Source: Maricaulis sp. (GTDB lineage Bacteria > Pseudomonadota > Alphaproteobacteria > Caulobacterales > Maricaulaceae). Taken from it: DNA of 64,000 nt. Shown here one piece after another: positions 37,125-44,639 of this stretch (within the stretch, counting starts at the first letter, position 1; each line of letters starts with the position of its first letter). The stretch covers positions 1 through 64,000 of the forward strand of contig NZ_JASBRQ010000002.1 in NCBI RefSeq assembly GCF_030149425.1. The letters are read 5' to 3'. A program made the position numbers and the translations under genes. The notes beneath the pieces were generated by a model. The model did no database searches and was not told where the DNA came from. It worked only from the letters and a program-made list of their open reading frames with translations.

Positions 37125-38761
37125 TCCTCGAACTCGGTGAGCTGCATCGGCTTTTTCAAACCTTCCGTGATGTGCTCATAGGCCGGCAGGGTTAGGAACT
37201 CGACGAATTCGTCTGACAGGACGATGTCACGCAGCAGGTCGGCAGCAACACTGATACGCTCGCGCACATCCGGCAGGTCCGGCACCTCTCCCTGGATGGA
37301 TTCGCGGTAAGCCTCGATCTTGGCGCCGATCGTACCGGCAGTGATAGGCGTACCCTCTTCCGTCGTCCGCTCGAACACGCGCCATTGCCACAGCTGGGCG
37401 CGGGCGATCTCGGCAGTTGCGGCATCCTCCATCAGATTATGGATCGGAACCGCACCGCGACCGCCGAGCCAGGCGGCGATATAGCGAATCGCGACATCGA
37501 TATTCCCGTCGACACCGGCATCGGTGATCTTGCCTTCCGGCGCTTCCAATAGCGCCTTGGCGGTCACCGGCAAGGCCATCTCTTCTTCGCGGTCGATCTG
37601 ATTGGCCCGCGGCATCTTCTGGTCAAAGATTTCGCGTGCAATCGGGACCAGGTCCGGGTGTGCCACCCAGGTACCGTCATGGCCGTTGAGCACTTCGCGC
37701 AGCTTGTCCTCGCGGACCTTTTCCTGCGCTGCCGCGTTGGCCTCAGGATCATTCTTGACCGGGATAAAGGCCGACATGCCACCCATGGCGTGGGCACCGC
37801 GGCGATGGCAGACCGAGATCACACGGCGGGAATAGGCATCCATGAAGGGCACCGCCATCGAGACTTGCGAGCGGTCCGGCAGGACACAATCCGGATTGGC
37901 TTTCAGCCGTTTGATATAGCTGAAAATATAATCCCAGCGGCCGCAGTTCAGACCAACCACATGCTCCTTGAGTTCATAGAGTATCTCATCCAGCTCGAAG
38001 GTGGCCGGCAGGGTCTCGATCAGAACCGTGGCGCGAATGGTGCCACGCTCCAGGCCGAGTTCATCCTCGGCGTGCTGGAAGACCAGGTTCCAGAGGCGCG
38101 CTTCATAGCGGCTCTCAAGCTTGGGCAGGTAGAAATACGGCCCCGTCTCACGCGCCTTCAGCGCCTCGTGATTGTGGTAGAGGTAAAGACCGAAATCGAA
38201 CAGCGAGGCCGACAGGGCAACACCATTGACGAGCACGTGGCGCTCGTCGAGATGCCAGCCGCGCGGGCGCACGATGAGCACGGCCGCATCCTCATTGATC
38301 GCATAATTCTTGCCCGACTTCTCGTCGGTGAAATCGATCTCGCGCTTGTTCGCATCACGCAGGTTGATCTGGCCTTCGATCAGATTGGCCCAGTGCGGGG
38401 CGGTGGCATCCTCGAAATCCGCCATGAAACACTTCGCACCCGAATTAAGTGCGTTGACAACCATTTTGCGATCGACCGGTCCCGTGATCTCGACACGGCG
38501 ATCCTGCAGATCCGCAGGTGCCGGGCGCACTTTCCAGTCGGCCGCACGAATGTCTGCGGTCTCGTGCGGGAACAGCATCAGTGCACCGGCATCGAGCTCG
38601 GCCTGACGTTCGCGGCGATAGCGCAGCAGGGACTGACGGCGTCGCTCGAACCGGCGATGCAGGCCGGCAATGAAGCTCAACGCGTCATGCGTGAGGATAT
38701 CGCGATAACCCGGCTCCAGATGGCCGAGGATTTCAACACCGGTGGGAGAAATATGCGTCAT
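37121..38761 (-). CDS. aceB: Malate synthase A
   Basis: A 546-residue enzyme joining glyoxylate and acetyl-CoA to malate. It is the short A form (G form is about 720 residues). Typical segments include NALNSGAKCFMADFEDATAPHW (positions about 108-129), IETLPATFELDEILYEL, LNCGRWDYIFSYIK, and the catalytic base region NLMEDAATAEIARAQLWQW. It lies 114 bases downstream of aceA on the same strand, likely one transcript. Confidence 0.97.
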   Translation of the reverse strand: MTHISPTGVEILGHLEPGYRDILTHDALSFIAGLHRRFERRRQSLLRYRRERQAELDAGALMLFPHETADIRAADWKVRPAPADLQDRRVEITGPVDRKMVVNALNSGAKCFMADFEDATAPHWANLIEGQINLRDANKREIDFTDEKSGKNYAINEDAAVLIVRPRGWHLDERHVLVNGVALSASLFDFGLYLYHNHEALKARETGPYFYLPKLESRYEARLWNLVFQHAEDELGLERGTIRATVLIETLPATFELDEILYELKEHVVGLNCGRWDYIFSYIKRLKANPDCVLPDRSQVSMAVPFMDAYSRRVISVCHRRGAHAMGGMSAFIPVKNDPEANAAAQEKVREDKLREVLNGHDGTWVAHPDLVPIAREIFDQKMPRANQIDREEEMALPVTAKALLEAPEGKITDAGVDGNIDVAIRYIAAWLGGRGAVPIHNLMEDAATAEIARAQLWQWRVFERTTEEGTPITAGTIGAKIEAYRESIQGEVPDLPDVRERISVAADLLRDIVLSDEFVEFLTLPAYEHITEGLKKPMQLTEFED

Positions 38762-38875
38762 GATCGTGTCCGTTCCTACTTGAGCGCTGATACGCGCGCC
38801 TGGCTGCGAGATAGTGCCGGGAGGGTTCGTGATACCGAGGGCGCCCCCTCCCGGCCGGGCCTGTAGAGCCCTTCC

Positions 38876-40162
38876 TTATTCCGCAGCGAACTGCGAGGTT
38901 TCCGTCGACTCGGCCATGGCAGTGGTCGAGGACTGGCCACCGGAAATCGCCAGCGAGACCTTGTCGAAATAACCGGTGCCGACTTCGCGCTGGTGACGCG
39001 TGGCGGTGTAGCCATTCTCTTCAGAGGCAAATTCCAGCTGCTGCAGTTCGGAATAGGCACCCATGCCACGGTCCTTATAGCCGCGCGCCAGCTCGAACAT
39101 GCCGTGATTGAGGCTGTGGAAACCGGCCAGGGTCACGAACTGGAACTTGTAGCCCATGGCGCCCAGCTCACGCTGGAATGTTTCGATCGTGGCCTTGTCC
39201 AGATTGGCTTCCCAGTTGAAGGACGGCGAGCAGTTATAGGCCATCATCTTGCCCGGATACTGCTTCTGGATCGCCTCGGCGAAGCGCTTGGCCTCATCCA
39301 GGTTCGGCTTGGAGGTTTCCCACCACAGAAGGTCAGCAACCTTGGCATAAGCAAGACCACGCTTGATGCAGTGCTCGACACCGAGGCCCTTCTTCAGGCG
39401 ATAGAAGCCTTCCGGCGTCCGGCCGGCATCGAAGTCGATGAATTCGTGATCACGCTCATCAACATCGGAATTGATCAGGGTGGCCGATTCCGCATCGGTA
39501 CGGGCCACGGTCAGGGTCGGAACACCCATGACGTCCGCGGCGAGACGCGCGGCTGCCAGATTGCGCTCATGATGGCTGGTCGAGATAAGCACCTTGCCAC
39601 CGAGATGGCCGCACTTCTTTTCAGCCGCCACCTGGTCTTCGAAGTGAACGCCTGCAGCGCCAGCTTCGATGAACGCCTTCATGATTTCAAAACAGTTCAG
39701 CTGACCGCCGAAACCGGCTTCAGCATCGGCCACGATCGGCGCAAACCAATCGCGCGTCGCCTTGCCGTTCTCCGACACCTCGATCTGGTCCGCACGCTGC
39801 AGGGCGCGGTTGATCTTCTTGGCCAGTTCCGGCGCCGAATTGGCCGGGTAGAGCGACTGGTCCGGGTACATGGTGCCGGCGGTGTTGGCGTCGGCCGCGA
39901 CCTGCCAGCCGGAGAGATAGATGGCCTTCAGGCCGGCGCGAACCTGCTGCATGGCCTGGTTGCCCGACAGCGCGCCCAGCGCGTTGATGAAGGGCTCGGT
40001 CTTGAGCAGCTCCCAGAGCTTGTTGGCGCCACGCTCGGCGAGCGTATGCTGGATCTGAACCGAACCGCGCAGACGCTGAACGTCTTCCGGCGTATACGGG
40101 CGTTCGATACCGTTGAAGCGGTCTTCTGCTGCGTTCGGGACGAGGTCTTTAAAACTGGTCAT
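38876..40162 (-). CDS. aceA: Isocitrate lyase
   Basis: A 428-residue enzyme splitting isocitrate into succinate and glyoxylate. The catalytic loop [11 protein letters not shown] (Cys near 186) and [11 protein letters not shown]-type block ([15 protein letters not shown]) are canonical. Divergent from the RamB/ScfR-like regulator and followed by aceB. Confidence 0.98.
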   Translation of the reverse strand: MTSFKDLVPNAAEDRFNGIERPYTPEDVQRLRGSVQIQHTLAERGANKLWELLKTEPFINALGALSGNQAMQQVRAGLKAIYLSGWQVAADANTAGTMYPDQSLYPANSAPELAKKINRALQRADQIEVSENGKATRDWFAPIVADAEAGFGGQLNCFEIMKAFIEAGAAGVHFEDQVAAEKKCGHLGGKVLISTSHHERNLAAARLAADVMGVPTLTVARTDAESATLINSDVDERDHEFIDFDAGRTPEGFYRLKKGLGVEHCIKRGLAYAKVADLLWWETSKPNLDEAKRFAEAIQKQYPGKMMAYNCSPSFNWEANLDKATIETFQRELGAMGYKFQFVTLAGFHSLNHGMFELARGYKDRGMGAYSELQQLEFASEENGYTATRHQREVGTGYFDKVSLAISGGQSSTTAMAESTETSQFAAE

Positions 40163-40299
40163 GGGAATCCCCGGTCTGACAATTACGTTGCCGTCACGTT
40201 GTCAAACGGATGACCGAGCGTCGATCCCCCCTTTCATATAAAGCGGATTGCGTGTATTGTGTTCACATTGTCAATTTGTTGTTTTGTAAATTTTGATAC
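40163..40299. promoter_or_regulatory. Divergent control region aceA / regulator
   Basis: The half next to the regulator (40240-40299) is strikingly AT-rich for this genome and contains TTTTGTAAA-type stretches resembling the TTTGCAAA boxes described for RamB in actinobacteria. On the aceA side, TGACAA at 40177-40182 and TTGTCA at 40199-40204 form an inverted repeat with 16-base spacing. Which of these is used is unknown. Confidence 0.45.
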
Positions 40300-41715
40300 A
40301 TGGCCGACGACACACGCCCCCTCGAAAAACTCTTTGCCGGCGCCCGCTTGCGCCGTCTGCGCCGCGAACGCGGCCTCACCCAGGCCGACGCCGCTCAGGC
40401 TCTAGGCGTGTCGGCCAGCTATCTAAACCTGCTTGAACGCAATCAACGTCCTGTCACGGCGCGGGTGCTTCTCGCCCTGGCTGAGAATTTCGATGTCGAT
40501 GTGCGCGCTTTCGCCAATGAAAGCGACCAACAACTGATCGCCGACCTGCAGGAAGCCTCTGCTGATCCTGTCCTGCACGGGTTCGAGCTCGACCGGCTGG
40601 AGCTCAACGAGCTCGCGGACAGCCATCCACGGGCCGCCGAAGCCTTTGCCCGCCTGTACCAGACCTATCGCGAGACCAGTGCCGCCACCGCCGATCTGGC
40701 CACCCGCATGTCCGGCCCGGGTTCGACACTGGAAAGCGTCCGCGATGCCATTGATGCAAGCCAGAACCACTACCCCGAGCTCGAAGCCGCAGCCATGGAT
40801 CTGCTCGAGCGCAGCGGAACCCGGCGCCGGGACCGTGACCGCACCCTGGCCAAATACCTGCTTGAGGAACACGGTTTCACGGTCCGGGTCCTGGACGAGG
40901 ACATGATGGCCGGAGCCCGCCGCCGGCTGGACTTTCACGGCCGCCGCCTGCTGCTCTCGGAGGTTCTGCCCAGCACGTCACGTGCCTTCCATATGGGGGT
41001 TGCGCTAGCCAATCTGGAATGCGGCGAACTGATCGACGGGCTGATCGCCAAGGCCAATCTTCCCGGTGATGATTCCAAGCGCCTTTACCGGCTGGGCCTC
41101 GCCAACTATCTCGCCGGCGCCATCCAGATGCCCTACGAGCCGTTTCTGGCCGCCGCCGAGGAATGCCGCTACGACCTCTATGTGCTGCAGCGGCGCTTCG
41201 AAGCGAGTTATGAGCAGGTCTGTCATCGTCTGACCACGCTGCAGAGAAGCGGCGCGCGCGGCCTGCCCTTCTTCATGATCCGGGTGGATGGCGCCGGCAA
41301 TGTATCAAAGCGCTTCGGTGGCGGCATCATGCCCTTTGTTCGCTCCGGCGGCGGTTGCCCGAAATGGAATCTCTATGATGCGCTGAGGCTGCCCGAGCGC
41401 ATCCATGCGCAGAGCTTCGAACTACCCGACGGCCGGCGCTTCCTGTCCCTGGCCCGCGGTCAGATCAGCCCGGCCCCCGCCGGTCAGCCGCCGGTCCTGC
41501 ACGCCATTGCGTTGGGCTGCGACTGGGACCATGCCAGCCGCATTATCCATGCAGACCCGCTCTCGGACAGCGCCCCGCAGGCCCTCGGCATCGCCTGCCG
41601 CCTGTGCGAACGCTCCGACTGCGCCCAGCGCGCCTTCCCGCCGATCAACCGCAAGCTGGACGTCGAACCCCACGTGCTCGGCGGCTCGCCCTACGGCTTT
41701 GATCCGACGAGCTGA
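40300..41715 (+). CDS. RamB/ScfR-like XRE-family regulator of acetate/short-chain acyl metabolism
   Basis: A 471-residue protein with an N-terminal XRE helix-turn-helix (about 12-66, LTQADAAQALGVSASYLNLLE) and a large C-terminal domain ending in a cysteine-containing segment (CRLCERSDCAQRAFPPINRK) typical of the short-chain fatty acyl regulator family. In relatives these control aceA, aceB or propionate genes. Being divergent from aceA supports control of the glyoxylate shunt. Acyl-CoA as effector is inferred from the family. Confidence 0.88.
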   Translation: MADDTRPLEKLFAGARLRRLRRERGLTQADAAQALGVSASYLNLLERNQRPVTARVLLALAENFDVDVRAFANESDQQLIADLQEASADPVLHGFELDRLELNELADSHPRAAEAFARLYQTYRETSAATADLATRMSGPGSTLESVRDAIDASQNHYPELEAAAMDLLERSGTRRRDRDRTLAKYLLEEHGFTVRVLDEDMMAGARRRLDFHGRRLLLSEVLPSTSRAFHMGVALANLECGELIDGLIAKANLPGDDSKRLYRLGLANYLAGAIQMPYEPFLAAAEECRYDLYVLQRRFEASYEQVCHRLTTLQRSGARGLPFFMIRVDGAGNVSKRFGGGIMPFVRSGGGCPKWNLYDALRLPERIHAQSFELPDGRRFLSLARGQISPAPAGQPPVLHAIALGCDWDHASRIIHADPLSDSAPQALGIACRLCERSDCAQRAFPPINRKLDVEPHVLGGSPYGFDPTS

Positions 41716-41733
41716 ACAGCGCATATGACAAAG

Positions 41734-41769
41734 AAAAAGGCCCCGGCGCGATGCCGGGGCCTTGTTCGT
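41734..41769. terminator. Bidirectional terminator between the regulator and the diiron gene
   Basis: An 11-bp perfect stem AAGGCCCCGGC / GCCGGGGCCTT with a 5-base loop. It has an A-rich left flank and T-rich right flank, serving both convergent genes. Confidence 0.88.
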
Positions 41770-41787
41770 TCCAGCGTTCCAGCTGGG

Positions 41788-42879
41788 TTACTCTGCGGCT
41801 CCAGCGACGGCGTGGACATAGGCCATGCGCACATCCTGGTGATTGACCGTGTCCAGGTCCTTGGCGATTTTCTCGTCCTGTGCAGCGAGCTCATCGAGGT
41901 CCTGGTCGGCGTAATGCATCACGCCCATATCGGTATAGGCTTTCTGGATCTTATCGCCCCAAAGGCCGATATCCTTCACCACCGGCACGATGCGCTGGAA
42001 GAGCAAGGTGCGGAAAAGCTTGTTCATTTCCGACTGCTCGGAATATGCTACGCACTCCTCGACCGGCAGATCCATGGTTTCATAGACCTCACGCGCCTGG
42101 AAACGGTCACGCATGTGATAGCAAGCCTCTACCAGGAATTCCTCGCGCTCATCGCGTTCGGCCTGGGTCAGGTGCGGATAGTAGTCCCGCAGGGTCAGGC
42201 GCCCAAAGGCGACATGGCGCGCCTCGTCTTCCATGACATAAGCATTGACCATCTTGGCCAGCGGGTTCTGAGCCAGATCGCGAATGGTACCGAAGGCGGC
42301 GAGCGCCAGCCCCTCGATCACGACCTGCATAGCGAGATAGGTAAAGTCCCAGCGGCTATCGCGCAGTGCGTCATCCACAAGCGCCTTGAGCGGTGCGGTC
42401 ATCGGGTAAGCGACGCCGAACTTCTGCATCAGGTTCTTGTAGGCCTCAACGTGACGCGCCTCGTCCATGACTTGGGTGGCCGCATAGAATTTGGCGTCAA
42501 GATCGGGGACCTGTTCGACAATCTTGGCGGCACAGATCAACGCTGCCTGCTCGCCCTGCATGAACTGGGAGATATTCCAGGCCTGGGCATGACGGCGGAA
42601 CTCGATCTGATGCTTCTTGGACATCTTGTTCCAGATATCGGAACCATGCAGCGCAATGCCCTCATCGGGCAGTTGCATCGGGTTCTCGACGTCGAGATCG
42701 AGGCTCCAGTCGATGCGATTGACCGCATCCCACTGCATGTCCTTGCCCTTCTGATACAAGTGCATCAGCGTGGTACGGCCCTCGCCATACTCAAAGTCAA
42801 ACGTGGCGTCAAATTCCTGCGGGACCGACCAATGCTTGTCGATGTCCGGCATCGGATAAAGTTCGCGAAGCGAGCCCAT
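41788..42879 (-). CDS. Ferritin-like diiron-carboxylate protein, possible oxygenase
   Basis: A 363-residue all-helical protein with a complete four-helix diiron ligand set: Glu110, Glu140 with His143 (DEARH), Glu189, and Glu219 with His222 (DEARH). This is the E, ExxH, E, ExxH pattern of ribonucleotide reductase R2-like and AurF/CmlI-like N-oxygenases. It is much longer than ferritins, and no ferredoxin domain is seen. It may oxidise a hydrophobic or amine substrate; the substrate is unknown. A TGAAC-N3-GTTCA palindrome is 43 bases upstream of its start. The upstream gene on the same strand is a sterol-desaturase-family hydroxylase. Confidence 0.8.
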   Translation of the reverse strand: MGSLRELYPMPDIDKHWSVPQEFDATFDFEYGEGRTTLMHLYQKGKDMQWDAVNRIDWSLDLDVENPMQLPDEGIALHGSDIWNKMSKKHQIEFRRHAQAWNISQFMQGEQAALICAAKIVEQVPDLDAKFYAATQVMDEARHVEAYKNLMQKFGVAYPMTAPLKALVDDALRDSRWDFTYLAMQVVIEGLALAAFGTIRDLAQNPLAKMVNAYVMEDEARHVAFGRLTLRDYYPHLTQAERDEREEFLVEACYHMRDRFQAREVYETMDLPVEECVAYSEQSEMNKLFRTLLFQRIVPVVKDIGLWGDKIQKAYTDMGVMHYADQDLDELAAQDEKIAKDLDTVNHQDVRMAYVHAVAGAAE

Positions 42880-42921
42880 GGCGCTTAAACCTCCCCAGGT
42901 GCGACCAACACTGTTCTATCT

Positions 42922-42936
42922 GTGAACACCGTTCAC
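42922..42936. promoter_or_regulatory. Palindrome TGAAC-N3-GTTCA (copy 1), upstream of the diiron gene
   Basis: GTGAACACCGTTCAC is a perfect 6-bp inverted repeat with 3-base spacer, 43 bases upstream of the start codon, in a position expected for an operator. The same design recurs at 44445, 47502 and (one mismatch) 58680. Confidence 0.65.
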
Positions 42937-43004
42937 TTTCGACAGAGTGTGTCAATTTCGGGTTAAAAGCAAGAGGCAGCCGGGCGATACCGGGTCAATT
43001 TCAA

Positions 43005-43943
43005 TTACTCGGCCGGCGCCTCACTGCGCGGGGCCGGCGAATTCGTACCGCCCTGCTGAGCCTTCCAGCGCTCATATATCTCCTTCGACGTGCTGCGCGA
43101 GCCATCCGGCGACCAGCCCGGCGGGGCCAGCAGGAACATCATCGCCTCACGCCAATTGCCAGCATTACGCATATCATTGGCAACACCGAGCCACTCATGC
43201 ATGGCGATCTTCAGCGGATTATAAGTGCCGAGATTCTTGACGATACCGTAGCGGATCGGCTCATCATCAAGCTCAGCCTGGAAAGTGCCGAACATCCGGT
43301 CCCAGATGATGAAGACTCCGGCGTAATTCTTGTCCAGATACATCGGGTTGATGCCGTGATGGACGCGATGATGCGAGGGCGTATTCATGACGGCCTCAAA
43401 CCAGTCCGGACACTTCCGCACGACTTCGGTGTGGATCCAGAACTGGTAGATCAGATTGAGACCACCAACGAAGGCAATCATCACCGGGTGGAAGCCGATC
43501 AACGCAAGCGCAGACCCCAGCCATAACCATTTCAGGGTGAAAATGCTAAACCAGGACTGCCGCAAGGCGGTGGTCAAATTATAGTGCTGGGAGGAGTGAT
43601 GTACGACATGGTCGGCCCAGAACCAGCGCACGGTGTGGCCCCAACGGTGGGACCAGTAGTAGACGAAATCATCCAACACAAAGGCGAGTATCCAAGCCCA
43701 CCACGCAAATGGTATGTCGAATAAGCGAAACTGATACACAAACAGCAGCCAGGCACCAATGATGGTGCCGAAGGCCACCCCGGCGACGACACTCCCAAAC
43801 CCCATTATCAGGCTTGCCGCGCTGTCGCGCGTCTCGAACGTCGCGCCGCCCTGTCGCCGGGCAAAAAACATTTCCGCAAAAACCAGCGCCGTGAACAAGG
43901 GTACAGCGAGCCAGGTCGGGTTGATAAGGTCAGGAATATTCAT
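43005..43943 (-). CDS. Sterol desaturase / fatty acid hydroxylase family membrane enzyme
   Basis: A 312-residue integral membrane diiron enzyme. The histidine clusters are SHRWGH (HxxxH), HVVHHSSQHYN (HxxHH) and HHRVHHG (HxxHH), with 4-5 transmembrane segments. Such enzymes hydroxylate or desaturate lipids, carotenoids or sterol-like chains. The ATG at 43943 follows the upstream gene's stop by one base, so these two are one operon. The C-terminal tail is polar (TSKEIYERWKAQQGG). Confidence 0.88.
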   Translation of the reverse strand: MNIPDLINPTWLAVPLFTALVFAEMFFARRQGGATFETRDSAASLIMGFGSVVAGVAFGTIIGAWLLFVYQFRLFDIPFAWWAWILAFVLDDFVYYWSHRWGHTVRWFWADHVVHHSSQHYNLTTALRQSWFSIFTLKWLWLGSALALIGFHPVMIAFVGGLNLIYQFWIHTEVVRKCPDWFEAVMNTPSHHRVHHGINPMYLDKNYAGVFIIWDRMFGTFQAELDDEPIRYGIVKNLGTYNPLKIAMHEWLGVANDMRNAGNWREAMMFLLAPPGWSPDGSRSTSKEIYERWKAQQGGTNSPAPRSEAPAE

Positions 43944-43944
43944 C

Positions 43945-44430
43945 TCAGGCCTGTAATGCGTTGAGTTTGTCAGCCCATATGCGGGCCTCGCCAGCATCCC
44001 CCAGCCCCAAACGGACAGGAGCGAAGGTGAAATCGTTCAGGGAAAGCGTGATCGCTCCGCCCTCCTCCATTCGCGCAGCCCGCACCGAGCCCGGGTCGAG
44101 ATAGCGGATTACAACAGTATCGCCTTGGGTGGAGAGCAAACCGATACGAGCCGCACCCGCCTCTTCCACGAGCGCCGACCGGCCGTCCTCTGCCAGCACC
44201 CCGGCCCCCGCACGAAAGCCGACATTGTCGATATCGAGTTTGCGCTTGGCGTCCTCCAGCGAAGCAATCACGGCGGGAGTATGCAGTCCGAGATAGTGGT
44301 TGGCCGCAACCATGGCGGTGATTCCCAGAACGGAACCGAGCAGAACCCAGATCAGTACCAAAACGATCTCCCGGACGAAAAAGGCATGTAACAACGACGA
44401 AGGACAAAGGCTAAACAGCCTTCGCCCCAA
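43945..44430 (-). CDS. Membrane-anchored protein of unknown function
   Basis: Up to 161 residues: one N-terminal membrane segment (IVLVLIWVLLGSVLGITAMVAANHYLG) and a soluble, probably beta-rich part (GDTVVIRYLDPGSVRAARMEEGGAITLSLNDFTF, by position about 104-137). I do not recognise the family. The start is uncertain: TTG at 44430, or TTG at 44361 with GGGAG six bases upstream. It is co-transcribed with the hydroxylase (one-base gap), and the palindrome at 44445 is just upstream. Confidence 0.6.
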   Translation of the reverse strand: MGRRLFSLCPSSLLHAFFVREIVLVLIWVLLGSVLGITAMVAANHYLGLHTPAVIASLEDAKRKLDIDNVGFRAGAGVLAEDGRSALVEEAGAARIGLLSTQGDTVVIRYLDPGSVRAARMEEGGAITLSLNDFTFAPVRLGLGDAGEARIWADKLNALQA

Positions 44431-44444
44431 TTCAAAGCAGAAAT

Positions 44445-44457
44445 TGAACGATGTTCA
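44445..44457. promoter_or_regulatory. Palindrome TGAAC-N3-GTTCA (copy 2), upstream of the hydroxylase operon
   Basis: TGAACGATGTTCA, perfect 5-bp arms, immediately upstream of the two-gene operon with the sterol-desaturase-like enzyme. Confidence 0.62.
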
Positions 44458-44561
44458 CTACTCGCCAATGAGCAGGGTTTGCGCAAACGCGCGGTGCCAG
44501 CATTGGGCCGACCACGGCTCGAGCAGAGGGCATGGCCGGAAGTACGGCGAGGCGGCAGCGC

Positions 44562-44636
44562 AAAAAGAAACGGCGCCGGGGATCCCCGGCGCCGCTCCAA
44601 ATACTGTCTTCTGAGAACCGGCCAAAAAGGCCGTTC
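44562..44636 (-). terminator. Terminator of the large TonB receptor gene, with an adjacent smaller hairpin
   Basis: On the minus strand a perfect 24-base palindrome (44571-44594, arms CGGCGCCGGGGA) is followed by TTTCTTTTTG, a classic intrinsic terminator. A second hairpin with a TTTTT loop (44615-44636) lies between it and the stop codon. Confidence 0.88.
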
Positions 44637-44639
44637 TTC

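Noticed and set aside
40177-40210. A perfect TTGACA promoter -35 upstream of aceA
   Set aside because: No acceptable -10 at the right distance (the next hexamer would be TTGTCA); it is better explained as half of an inverted repeat.
37658-40213. Two long plus-strand frames opposite aceB and aceA
   Set aside because: Antisense shadows without protein-like motifs; both enzymes on the minus strand are canonical.
44571-44594. The perfect 24-base palindrome as a regulator binding site
   Set aside because: Its position after the TonB receptor stop and the T tract on the minus strand make an intrinsic terminator the simpler reading.
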